DNA of 44,138 nt from an uncultured Flavobacteriales bacterium. GTDB lineage: Bacteria; Bacteroidota; Bacteroidia; Flavobacteriales_G; Salibacteraceae. The notes beneath the pieces were generated by a model. That model had not been told where the DNA came from, did not search any database, and worked only from the letters and a program-made list of their open reading frames with translations. Below, in pieces: positions 1 to 6,836 of the stretch. The stretch covers positions 1 through 44,138 of the forward strand of contig CALCCE010000208.1 in assembly GCA_937899835.1 (NCBI GenBank). The letters run 5' to 3'. The translations under genes were made by a program, and so were the position numbers. Position 1 is the stretch's first letter. Each line of letters starts with the position of its first letter.

Positions 1-55
1 TTGTGGCGACTACAAAGTAGTGCTCGAGCCAGACGGCATCATTCTGTACCAATAA
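1..55 (+). CDS. C-terminal tail of a small secreted Cys-containing protein (partial)
   Basis: Frame 2 is open from the window edge to a TAA at 53-55. The 17 residues visible (CGDYK...GIILYQ) match the end of the next gene (CNDYK...GIYLHY) at about 9 of 17 positions: C, D, Y, K, L, P, G, I and L are shared. This is therefore most likely the end of a tandem paralogue of that secreted protein. A terminator-like hairpin follows directly. Only the tail is seen, so length and signal peptide are unknown. Confidence 0.6.
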   Translation, partial: CGDYKVVLEPDGIILYQ

Positions 56-67
56 GAAATGTATTTA

Positions 68-103
68 AAGCCTGCTGATCGTTGAATCAGCGGGCTTCCT
101 TTT
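68..103 (+). terminator. Rho-independent-type terminator
   Basis: Arms at 68-79 (AAGCCTGCTGAT) and 86-97 pair over 12 bp with one G-T wobble. The loop is 6 nt and is followed by CCTTTTC. It lies 12 bp after the upstream stop codon and 27 bp before the next start, so it probably separates the two paralogous genes. Confidence 0.6.
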
Positions 104-124
104 CATCAAATCAAACCATCTGCT

Positions 125-502
125 ATGAAAAATATGCTTCTTCTTGCTGTGTTGGTTGGATTGTTTGCTGTGGTTAGCACCAACGTTCAGGCACAACAAG
201 GCATTAAAAATGCTACCAATTGTGCTATGCTGGTAAAATTTGCCCACGGTAACCCATTCACTTGTACCACCACCGGAACCCAAACTTATACCCTTGCTCC
301 GATGTCATCGATCTTTCCGCTGCCCATTCCGGCCGGAGAGCAAATCGTTGTAGCTAAAGGAGCCGATGTGGGCTTTACTTGCCCCATCTGGTATATCGGT
401 TTTCCGTGTAGCGGTTATTCTTTCGGTCAAGGAATTGTTTGCCCTACGTGCAACGACTACAAAGCCGAACTTATCCCTTACGGGATATATCTCCACTATT
501 AA
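125..502 (+). CDS. Small secreted cysteine-rich protein, function unknown
   Basis: 125 residues. An N-terminal signal peptide (about residues 1-24, hydrophobic LLLAVLVGLFAVV, likely cleavage after VQA) directs export. The mature part has six cysteines (C33, C47, C86, C95, C106, C109), an even number that would suit three disulfides in the periplasm or outside the cell. The chain is rich in Gly, Pro, Thr and aromatic residues. I recognise no enzyme motif and no T9SS C-terminal domain. The last 17 residues resemble the truncated gene at the left edge, so this is one member of a tandem family. A clear terminator follows at 513-550. The real function cannot be read from the sequence. Confidence 0.8.
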   Translation: MKNMLLLAVLVGLFAVVSTNVQAQQGIKNATNCAMLVKFAHGNPFTCTTTGTQTYTLAPMSSIFPLPIPAGEQIVVAKGADVGFTCPIWYIGFPCSGYSFGQGIVCPTCNDYKAELIPYGIYLHY

Positions 503-512
503 AATATGCCAG

Positions 513-550
513 GGAGCGGTTAGTCGATCTTCGAGTGGCCGCTCCTTTTT
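513..550 (+). terminator. Rho-independent terminator
   Basis: A perfect 7-bp stem, GGAGCGG (513-519) with CCGCTCC (539-545), is followed immediately by TTTTT (546-550). It starts 10 bp after the stop of the secreted Cys-rich protein. The loop is 19 nt and partly self-complementary (TCGATCTTCGA). Confidence 0.75.
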
Positions 551-682
551 GTTTCTCAACTTTCGAAAAGTGGGTAAAGAATTTGACTTTGCCATTAGGA
601 CTTTAACTTTTACCCCATTACTTTAGCACCTACCCTTCTACCCGAAGAAATATGCCCCAGGTGTATTAAAGTTTGGACCACC

Positions 683-919
683 ATGAGCTTTACCACCTAC
701 CTGAACCGAATGGAGGCTATTGATCGAATGATCCGCCTCAAATGTACCGGAACGCCCAGTGAACTTTCCTACAAGCTCGGCATCTCTCCTAGCTCTCTCT
801 ACGAGCTCATTAAGCTAATGAAAGGCCTCGGAGGACCTATCTATTATTGCCGCAAAAAGAGGAGCTATTGCTACCACGAAGAGGTTCGTCTGGAACTGAT
901 GTTTCGACCCACCGGCTAA
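683..919 (+). CDS. Small helix-turn-helix DNA-binding protein
   Basis: 78 residues. Residues 8-47 (IDRMIRLKCTGTPSELSYKLGISPSSLYELIKLMKGLG) have the layout of a winged-helix/HTH domain: one helix, then A-x-LG-IS-turn-recognition helix. The C-terminal part (PIYYCRKKRSYCY) looks like a wing strand with basic residues. Small stand-alone HTH proteins of this kind are common in Bacteroidota and their targets are mostly unknown. The start ATG at 683 has no Shine-Dalgarno sequence. A weak promoter (TTG 583-585, 18 bp, TAACTTTT 604-611) can be drawn upstream. A regulatory role is inferred from the fold only. Confidence 0.75.
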   Translation: MSFTTYLNRMEAIDRMIRLKCTGTPSELSYKLGISPSSLYELIKLMKGLGGPIYYCRKKRSYCYHEEVRLELMFRPTG

Positions 920-938
920 AATTAGTTTTCTAAAGATA

Positions 939-969
939 TTGGAACGCAAGACTTTTACCCTTATGTTTG
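939..969 (+). promoter_or_regulatory. Bacteroidota-type promoter of the MarR-DoxX operon
   Basis: TTG at 939-941 and TATGTTTG at 962-969 match the -33 (TTG) and -7 (TAnnTTTG) elements of Bacteroidota primary-sigma promoters, with a 20-bp spacer in the normal 17-23 range. Transcription would begin near 974, leaving a leader of about 23 nt before the ATG at 997. Confidence 0.65.
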
Positions 970-991
970 TTTAAACAACTATCGTTTAAAC
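969..991. promoter_or_regulatory. Candidate MarR autoregulatory operator
   Basis: The 8-bp palindrome GTTTAAAC occurs twice, at 969-976 and 984-991, with 15 bp between repeat starts. The first copy overlaps the last base of the -7 box and the predicted transcription start. Binding of the downstream MarR protein here would block initiation, the usual MarR autorepression layout. The binding itself is inferred. Confidence 0.55.
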
Positions 992-996
992 ACACT

Positions 997-1446
997 ATGC
1001 GTTTAGAAGATGAACTAAAAATGAAGCAGTTCAGCCATCCCTTTCAAAAGGCGATGCTCAACATTGGCTTTACTGGCAACTGGATCCGACAAAAGATTCG
1101 CCCCACAATGGAAGGTTTTGGGCTTACTGCCCAGCAATACAACGTATTACGGATTTTGCGCGGCCGGCACCCTGAGGCTGCTTTTCCCGGTGAAGTGAAA
1201 GCGGTGATGATCGATAAAACCCCGGATTTGACCCGGCTGATAGATCGCTTACTTAAAAAAGAACTGGTTACTCGAAATACCTGTGCGGAGAACCGCCGTA
1301 AGGTGGCTTTGCACATTACCAAAAAGGGCCTGCTGTTGTTGGAGGAGATGGAGCCGGTACTGAAAGCAAAAATGAAAGACTTACAAAAAATCACGGACGA
1401 GGAGGCGGAAATGCTAAGTGCTCTTTTGGACAAATTACGAGCATAA
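997..1446 (+). CDS. MarR-family transcriptional regulator
   Basis: 149 residues from the ATG at 997. The winged-helix core is clear: GLTAQQYNVLRILRG (helices leading into the HTH), a DKTPDLTRLIDRLLKKELVTR recognition segment, the wing CAENRRKVALHITKKG, and a long C-terminal dimerisation helix. Frame also opens at a TTG at 967, but that lies at the predicted transcription start and inside the operator, so ATG 997 is preferred. MarR proteins usually repress a neighbouring gene and release DNA on ligand binding or oxidation. The next gene, a DoxX-like membrane protein, begins 37 bp downstream and is the obvious co-regulated target. The single cysteine sits at the start of the wing (NTCAENRR), so redox sensing is possible but unproven. 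Confidence 0.88.
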   Translation: MRLEDELKMKQFSHPFQKAMLNIGFTGNWIRQKIRPTMEGFGLTAQQYNVLRILRGRHPEAAFPGEVKAVMIDKTPDLTRLIDRLLKKELVTRNTCAENRRKVALHITKKGLLLLEEMEPVLKAKMKDLQKITDEEAEMLSALLDKLRA

Positions 1447-1483
1447 TTTCCCTTTACACATTATCAAATCAACCCAACATTCT

Positions 1484-1864
1484 ATGAATCCGAAAACCAA
1501 AAACATCATCGCCTGGATCGTTACCGTGCTAATCATTCCGCTGTTGGCCTCGGGAGTGGCCAAAATGGTCGACTTTGAAAACCCAGAAACCAGCCTTACC
1601 ATGTCTGCTCAATTTGCGGCCTACGGCTACCCGATTTGGTTCATGTATTTTATTGGTGTAGCCGAAATTGCAGGAGTAATTGGACTTTTCATACCAAAGT
1701 TGAGGATACTGGCTGCCTCAGGTCTACTGGTCATCATGGTAGGTGCCTTCGTCACCCATTTGATTGCCGGTGATGGCGACATTGGCGGAAGCCTAACGTT
1801 TACCGTCTTGTTGGTGGCCTTCATCTTGCTTCGAAAAGGCAGTCGGCTAGCTACTTCTTCTTAA
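1484..1864 (+). CDS. DoxX-like integral membrane protein
   Basis: 126 residues with four predicted membrane segments (about 10-27, 45-68, 74-95, 100-118). The segment YFIGVAEIAGVIGLFIPKLRILAA is typical of the DoxX/DoxX-like superfamily, whose members are small quinone- or thiol-redox-associated membrane proteins of mostly unknown biochemistry. ATG 1484 is chosen over upstream in-frame options because it removes overlap with marR and puts the start just before the first helix. It is probably co-transcribed with the MarR gene. Its stop codon TAA (1862-1864) overlaps the stop of the convergent CHAT gene within the sequence TTAA. Confidence 0.82.
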   Translation: MNPKTKNIIAWIVTVLIIPLLASGVAKMVDFENPETSLTMSAQFAAYGYPIWFMYFIGVAEIAGVIGLFIPKLRILAASGLLVIMVGAFVTHLIAGDGDIGGSLTFTVLLVAFILLRKGSRLATSS

Positions 1865-4578
1865 TGACGGGCGAACCTGCCCCGCATTAGAAAAAACAAC
1901 AAGACCAATCCAAAAAGCGCCACTATCCATCCAGCAGAAAATGGATTTGCGACAGCAGCTGATGGTAAATCGTGCAGGGCTTCTCCCCCGCCTAGTACCA
2001 CCAACCCTGCCCAGAAACTGGGATGGGCCGACCACGAATCGGTAGTGGGAGCGTTGAGGTAGGCACGCTTGGCCTCGCTGAGGCTCTGATTGATTCGTTT
2101 ACCACTTTGTAGATGTCGGTAGAACTCCAACAATATTTGGTCGGTGCTCTGCGGATTGATTTTCCAAGGACTGGCTACCGTGTTGCGACATCCAGAAAAG
2201 GCAAAGCTTTGCGAGAGGCTACGGGTTCCTACACCTTTAAAGTATACGCCTTTGGCGGTTTCGCACGCACCCAACACCAACAATTCTGCTTTTAAGCGCA
2301 AGGAGAACAACTGGGCCAGGTAAAGTTTTCGCAAGTCACACGTACTGCTATCGGCTTGTAAAGCCAACCAACTGCGGTTGGGGTTCTCTAAGGCAGCCAA
2401 TGCATGGGTTTGCAGGTGCAATACCCTGCTGGTGGGGGCTTCTTCAAGAAAAGTGGCCCAGCTGGCCTGTGGCCCCTGCTTCCAGGAGCCTTCGAATTCT
2501 TGGGCCAAGGCAGCCCAATCTTCGGTGAGGGTAGGCAAGGTGGCTAGATCGGGCGCACACGAAAAATCGGGCGCCCATCCGCTAAAGGTTTTCGGAGCAA
2601 TGGTTTCAGACTTACGAAGCAACTGCTTGATGGAAGGCGCATAGGCAACACTCCAACGTCTGGCAAGAAAGGGCCATTCCCGATAATCCGAAGCGGTGGT
2701 TGATGCCGTTAAAAGGGTTTCGAATTGAGTTCGCGACAAAAGCCGATCGGTTACCGCTAAAAATTGATCACATTGTGATATTTCGGCGTTGAATGGCTCC
2801 AGTATACGTTGATAAATTCGATGGGCACGATCTGCAGCTGCGCGATCGGGTGCTGCTGGTGCCTGCAACCAGTTGGCATGTGCTTCAAGGTCCGATTTTA
2901 AAGATGCAGTAATGGCAACTTCCTCTAACTTAAGTGCATCTGCACTTAGCCAAAAAAGATACAGTCGGCCTTCAGTCTCCAAGCTGGTAAACACAGGGCA
3001 TTTTTCATGCTCGATCCATTTTTGAAGCTGAGGTAGGTTCACCGCCACCTCCTCTGATATGGATTGAGGCAAGCCCGAATAATAGCGGGTAAGTTGGTCG
3101 CGCAAGTGGGCCCGTTCTTGCTCCAATTGCACCCAGGCTGAATCTTTAGGGCTTTGCCCATCCCATAAAATAAGATGCTGAGCGCGTTGTTCCTCCACTG
3201 ACTTTAATGCCTGAAGCGTTGTATTGCCCGAATCTTCGGCCATGCTCCGCCACACCGTTTGAAGCTTTTCGGTGAGCAACAATCCTTTGGTTCGTTCGGC
3301 ATACTGAAAAGCGGTTGCCAGCCACTGCTGATCGCCACTACTTTTCCAAAGCTGTAGTGCAGCCGCAACTGCCCGTTCCCCATCCTCATGCAACTCTTCT
3401 AAATGCTGAAACTTGGCTTGCTCAGACAACAAGAGTGAACGTACTTCCAATTCTTGTTGAAAACGAAAATTAGTGTGGGCCAAATAAGCTTTTAAGTACT
3501 GATCTTGAGCAGGATTTCGCTCGTGTAGCGCCATTAAACTGGCCATTTTACCTTGAATCACATCAATAATGAAGGGTTCTACCAAACCGCTGGCCGTTGC
3601 CGGAACTTCCAATAAAGACTGACTTTCAAAACCCGGAAAGGACATGTTCAATGCCTGATGAAAAAATTGAAGGGCTTTTTCCGGATAACCCGATTTGAGC
3701 CACACCGTACCGGTGACGGTTCTGGATTTTACTCTTTTCCGGTGGTATTGGTCGCCGTAAGCTTCCTGCTCCATGAGTTGCAGTTGTTGCCACTGTTGTT
3801 CAATCTGGTTCGAATCCAACAAATCGGAACCGGTATGCATCATCATTTGCAGCGCACCGAGAATATAAGCTTCCCTTCCCGGAAATGGATCATCGGATTT
3901 TAGAATGGCTACAGCATTTTGAGCGATTTCGAAAGCCACCTGAGGGTCGGATAGAGCGTTGATGTCCGCCATGTTGGAGAGCAAGATGCCCTGCGTTTTG
4001 GCCGAAAGGTTGGGCACTTGCAAGCCTGCCTCAAACTGCTGGGCAGCCTCTTCCATCATGTTCCGATTGGAATAAGCTAAGCCCAAGTCGTTGTAGCCTT
4101 CGGCCAGGGCCATGTTTTGTTCAGCGGCCCGACAATGCTCCACCATGCGGGTCAACAGATCAATCGCCGTAAGATTTTCTCCAAAACGAGTGTAGATATT
4201 GGCCAGTGGCTCCAATACGAATCGGGCAGTCCAAAAATTATCGTTGCCGGCCTTGGTGTGCCACTTTAAAGAGAGTTGGTAGGCTTCGCGCGCCTCTAAA
4301 AAGCGTCCTTGCATATCCCCTAAGAGATACCCCTGGTTGGCGTAGAGCCATGCCAGTTGGGTCATTTCCGATGTAGTTTGGGGAGCGGAAGGCAGGAAGC
4401 GCAGCGCGCTATCGATCACCACTTCGGCTCGGTCTAACTCACCCGAATCTCGAAGTAAGCCTGCTCGAGTTTTGTGGCTTTTTATCCATTGCTCCAATAT
4501 CGAAGGTGATTCTTCAACACGCTGAGCAAACAGTTGACTACATCCCAACAGCAGACAACAAATAAAAAATTGGCGCAT
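1861..4578 (-). CDS. Exported TPR-CHAT (caspase-like) protein with C-terminal membrane anchor
   Basis: 905 residues from ATG 4578. Order: signal peptide (1-19, ending LFA-Q; the internal LLLGC could alternatively be a lipobox), about 400 residues of TPR-like helical repeats (for example AEGYNDLGLAYSNRNMMEEAAQQFEAGL), a helical linker, then a CHAT domain at about 510-865. The caspase-type dyad is intact: His725 in HLQTHA and Cys772 in LGACETA. The conserved tail SAHPSFWAGLVVLGG is also present. A final hydrophobic helix (about 881-898) with RGRFARH is a likely membrane anchor, placing TPR and protease domains in the periplasm. The gene follows the PKD/DUF7619-like gene and lies opposite a sigma/anti-sigma pair. 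The substrate is unknown. The longer frame start upstream would lie across the terminator hairpin and is rejected. Confidence 0.88.
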   Translation of the reverse strand: MRQFFICCLLLGCSQLFAQRVEESPSILEQWIKSHKTRAGLLRDSGELDRAEVVIDSALRFLPSAPQTTSEMTQLAWLYANQGYLLGDMQGRFLEAREAYQLSLKWHTKAGNDNFWTARFVLEPLANIYTRFGENLTAIDLLTRMVEHCRAAEQNMALAEGYNDLGLAYSNRNMMEEAAQQFEAGLQVPNLSAKTQGILLSNMADINALSDPQVAFEIAQNAVAILKSDDPFPGREAYILGALQMMMHTGSDLLDSNQIEQQWQQLQLMEQEAYGDQYHRKRVKSRTVTGTVWLKSGYPEKALQFFHQALNMSFPGFESQSLLEVPATASGLVEPFIIDVIQGKMASLMALHERNPAQDQYLKAYLAHTNFRFQQELEVRSLLLSEQAKFQHLEELHEDGERAVAAALQLWKSSGDQQWLATAFQYAERTKGLLLTEKLQTVWRSMAEDSGNTTLQALKSVEEQRAQHLILWDGQSPKDSAWVQLEQERAHLRDQLTRYYSGLPQSISEEVAVNLPQLQKWIEHEKCPVFTSLETEGRLYLFWLSADALKLEEVAITASLKSDLEAHANWLQAPAAPDRAAADRAHRIYQRILEPFNAEISQCDQFLAVTDRLLSRTQFETLLTASTTASDYREWPFLARRWSVAYAPSIKQLLRKSETIAPKTFSGWAPDFSCAPDLATLPTLTEDWAALAQEFEGSWKQGPQASWATFLEEAPTSRVLHLQTHALAALENPNRSWLALQADSSTCDLRKLYLAQLFSLRLKAELLVLGACETAKGVYFKGVGTRSLSQSFAFSGCRNTVASPWKINPQSTDQILLEFYRHLQSGKRINQSLSEAKRAYLNAPTTDSWSAHPSFWAGLVVLGGGEALHDLPSAAVANPFSAGWIVALFGLVLLFFLMRGRFARH

Positions 4579-4609
4579 CCTGTCCAAAAATAAGACAGGA
4601 TGCGCCAAT
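4569..4609 (-). terminator. Terminator hairpin containing the next gene's start codon
   Basis: A perfect 16-bp inverted repeat pairs 4569-4584 with 4594-4609 around a 9-nt loop. On the minus strand the stem is followed by T6-A-TT (4568 downward), so it reads as an intrinsic terminator 12 bp after the stop of the PKD/DUF7619-like gene. The ATG (4578-4576) of the CHAT gene is inside the 3' arm, and the T-tract is read as Phe-Phe-Ile codons of its signal peptide. Confidence 0.75.
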
Positions 4610-4614
4610 AACAA
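4585..4614 (-). promoter_or_regulatory. Candidate promoter of the CHAT gene, inside the terminator loop
   Basis: On the minus strand, TTG (4614-4612), a 19-bp spacer and TATTTTTG (4592-4585) match the Bacteroidota -33/-7 consensus exactly. The -7 box occupies the hairpin loop. The predicted start of transcription (about 4579-4582) would be 0-5 nt before the ATG, giving a leaderless or nearly leaderless mRNA. Chance occurrence cannot be excluded. Confidence 0.45.
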
Positions 4615-4620
4615 CAGTTT

Positions 4621-6081
4621 TTACTTTGACTTCGAAAGGCGTTTGCGCTTGCCACGCTCCATGAGCCAAAGCAACAGGAGAAGCAAGGACAGGAGTCCAA
4701 ATACAATCGCCCAAAAACAGCAATTGAGCCAGATGGGAACCCCGTTTGAAGGTTTAACCGTTCCTCCTCCTCCGTTTGATTGATCGCAGGTGGTGACCGC
4801 TTCGTTGGTGGACACCGGAGCATTGATATCAAAGAAAATGTCGGTTTTACAAACAATGTCGTTGCTCATCGAATATCCTCCGTTCACCGTTACATCAAAC
4901 TCAACCCATCCCCGGGTTTGCTCAATGTCTTTGGTAAGGGGCGACCCAAGGGGCAGCAGGTGTAAATTTTGAAACTCAATGTAGAGTTTACGATTAGCTG
5001 CGTCCAGGTAATTGCACCATCCCGTCTGCATGCCCAAATTGGGGAGGTTAGTCCCTAAGGTATTGGTGTTGATATCATAAATCAGGTTGGGGTAGGTCAA
5101 ATTGACCGGGGTATGAAAATCAAAATTTCGGATGGAGTTCAAATCCAGGTTGGGATCAAGGAGTACCTCCAGGCGTACATAATTGGTTTGCATCGAACCG
5201 GTATTTTGAAAACGCACCTTGTAGCGGATGGTTTTGCCGCCCATGTCACAGTCGTTGGCTGCGCCAATAGAGGGTGTCATATCATTGGGATCACGCGAGG
5301 CCCGAACGGCTACATTTAAATGATCAACTGAGTTGGAATTGATGCTCCGGCGTTTGAACGTTACGTTCACTGGTAATTCCATATCAACGTAATCGGCGGC
5401 AGCATCCATCACCCGAAAAGCGGCTAAAAAACTTCGTTCGTCATTCAACCGCATGGTGGGGTAGGTCCAAACCATTTCTGAGGGTATGGTTTGAGGTTTT
5501 TCTGTCTCACCAAAAGGCAAGGTGGCAATATTGTTCCAACTGGCATCGGGTATGTACTCTAAGGTGCTGGCAATGTCTGGATCTCCGAACTCCAGCAAGA
5601 TATCATCAGCATCCATCCGGTCTGCATCATAGTTGGCATAGGTGATGATGAAATAGACCGTATCGCGTGGAACAATGTTGTTGAAATGTTGAATACGGAT
5701 TCTTTGCGATCCCCCCGAAAGGGTATTGGGCATGGAGGCATCAGTTGGCGTTTTACCACGAAAAGCCATGGGAGGAGGTCCTCCTGAGCCGTAGTTTCCG
5801 GTGACAAAACTCGCGCCTTCTGCCACTGTGGAGGATGCACTGTTGAGAATGTAATATTCGTGGATCGGAGCATCCACGAAACTGTAATTCCCTTCACCAA
5901 ACCACCATAAATAGGTATAGAAATGAGGAGCACCGTAAGTAGGCAGGTTGATGACCTCATGGGTAAATGGCGGTGTTTGTCCACCTGGAGAAATTTGTAC
6001 AGTAGGAGGGGAAACGGCTGTCTGTGCCAGGGTAAATGTGCCAATCAGCAAAAGGCTGAGCGAAAAAAATAATTGTTTCAT
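4621..6081 (-). CDS. Exported PKD/DUF7619-like protein with C-terminal transmembrane anchor
   Basis: 486 residues. Signal peptide 1-19 (LLLIGTFTLAQ). Near residues 55-75 a PKD-like signature appears (YLWWFGEGNYS...PIHEY). The C-terminal half carries the pattern IRYKVRFQNTGSMQTNYVRL...DIFFDINAPVSTNEAVT, which resembles the DUF7619/conserved-repeat module usually found just before type IX secretion tails. Here no T9SS tail follows: there is a Gly-rich linker, a hydrophobic helix (about 452-474) and a basic end (RGKRKRLSKSK), predicting a periplasmic protein anchored in the inner membrane with a short cytoplasmic tail. It is divergent from the ECF sigma gene and upstream of the CHAT gene, so a role as ligand-binding or scaffold partner of that cluster is inferred. 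Confidence 0.75.
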   Translation of the reverse strand: MKQLFFSLSLLLIGTFTLAQTAVSPPTVQISPGGQTPPFTHEVINLPTYGAPHFYTYLWWFGEGNYSFVDAPIHEYYILNSASSTVAEGASFVTGNYGSGGPPPMAFRGKTPTDASMPNTLSGGSQRIRIQHFNNIVPRDTVYFIITYANYDADRMDADDILLEFGDPDIASTLEYIPDASWNNIATLPFGETEKPQTIPSEMVWTYPTMRLNDERSFLAAFRVMDAAADYVDMELPVNVTFKRRSINSNSVDHLNVAVRASRDPNDMTPSIGAANDCDMGGKTIRYKVRFQNTGSMQTNYVRLEVLLDPNLDLNSIRNFDFHTPVNLTYPNLIYDINTNTLGTNLPNLGMQTGWCNYLDAANRKLYIEFQNLHLLPLGSPLTKDIEQTRGWVEFDVTVNGGYSMSNDIVCKTDIFFDINAPVSTNEAVTTCDQSNGGGGTVKPSNGVPIWLNCCFWAIVFGLLSLLLLLLWLMERGKRKRLSKSK

Positions 6082-6187
6082 TGTGCTTTGGTTTTATGAC
6101 AGAAGCTGGGGCACCTGTCTGTTTCTTCCCGTTGGTGTCCCTACCGCGGAAAAATATAACCACCGGATGAAAAAAACTTGGATTGGG

Positions 6188-6200
6188 AAGGAATTTCCTT
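6188..6200. promoter_or_regulatory. Palindrome upstream of the ECF sigma gene
   Basis: AAGGAA and TTCCTT flank a single central T (6188-6200), within the 152-bp divergent region between the exported PKD protein and the sigma gene. It lies 17 bp upstream of an imperfect -7-like TTTCTTTG (6218-6225). It could be an operator or an alternative-sigma promoter element, but a single copy is weak evidence. Confidence 0.25.
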
Positions 6201-6233
6201 AAAACGGTTAGGTTTTCTTTCTTTGTGGTACTT

Positions 6234-6836
6234 ATGATCAAAAGGCTTTTTGCCAGCGAATCGGCTTTGATTAAAGGGCTACGCCAAGGAGGTGTAGCCG
6301 AAGACCAGGCCATTAAAAAATTGCTGTCCAAACACCGGGATATGATATTTCGGTTGGTGACTCAAAAACAAGGGTCGGAAGAAGATGCTGCCGACGTGTT
6401 GTATGAAAGCCTTACCACTTTGGTGCTGCATGTGCGCGAAGGAAAGTTTAGAGAAGAAAGCAGCTTGAGCACTTATTGGTATGCCATTGCCAAAGGAGTG
6501 TGGTACAAGCGATTGCGCAAGCGCATCCGGGAGGAAAACCTGGAGGACCAATTGGCTTTTGAAGAGGACGAGGTGATCGACCCGGAGAAAGCACTGGAAG
6601 ACCAGGAAGCACGCTTCAAGGTTCAGGCACTTTTAGGTCGCCTACGCCCCAAATGCCGGGAAGTGTTGCTGCTTTGGGGGCAGCATTATTCCATGGACGA
6701 GATTGCTCAAAAAGTGGGATTTAAAACTGCTCAAAATGCGATGAACAAAAAAAGCAAATGCCTCTCTGAATTGAAGGGGCTTTTGAAACAAGAACCCGAA
6801 CTACGTGGGCAATTGCGCCTGCTGTTTCAAGCATGA
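6234..6836 (+). CDS. ECF-type RNA polymerase sigma factor
   Basis: 200 residues from ATG 6234. The sigma-70 region 2 fold is visible at about 20-90 (AIKKLLSKHRDMIFRLVTQKQGSEEDAADVLYE...FREESSLSTYWYAIAKGVWYKRLRK), and region 4 at about 130-185 (LLGRLRPKCREVLLLWGQHYSMDEIAQKVGFKTAQNAMNKKSKCLSELK). An upstream GTG/TTG extension (from 6183) would add non-conserved residues, so ATG 6234 is used. The stop overlaps the start of the anti-sigma-like gene by 4 bp (ATGA), indicating translational coupling. The likely role is switching on a regulon, perhaps including the divergent PKD and CHAT genes, on release by its membrane partner. Confidence 0.88.
   Translation: MIKRLFASESALIKGLRQGGVAEDQAIKKLLSKHRDMIFRLVTQKQGSEEDAADVLYESLTTLVLHVREGKFREESSLSTYWYAIAKGVWYKRLRKRIREENLEDQLAFEEDEVIDPEKALEDQEARFKVQALLGRLRPKCREVLLLWGQHYSMDEIAQKVGFKTAQNAMNKKSKCLSELKGLLKQEPELRGQLRLLFQA

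Noticed and set aside
967-996. TTG start for the MarR gene giving 10 extra residues
   Set aside because: This segment overlaps the -7 box, the predicted transcription start and the palindromes; ATG 997 fits the family and the promoter.
683-1446. Toxin-antitoxin pair formed by the small HTH and MarR genes
   Set aside because: Both look like DNA-binding proteins, neither resembles a toxin, and the MarR gene has its own promoter.
1861-4578. CHAT gene as part of a bacterial gasdermin or type III CRISPR (Craspase) system
   Set aside because: No gasdermin-like gene, no cas genes and no CRISPR repeats are in the window, and the protein carries a signal peptide, unlike those cytosolic proteases.
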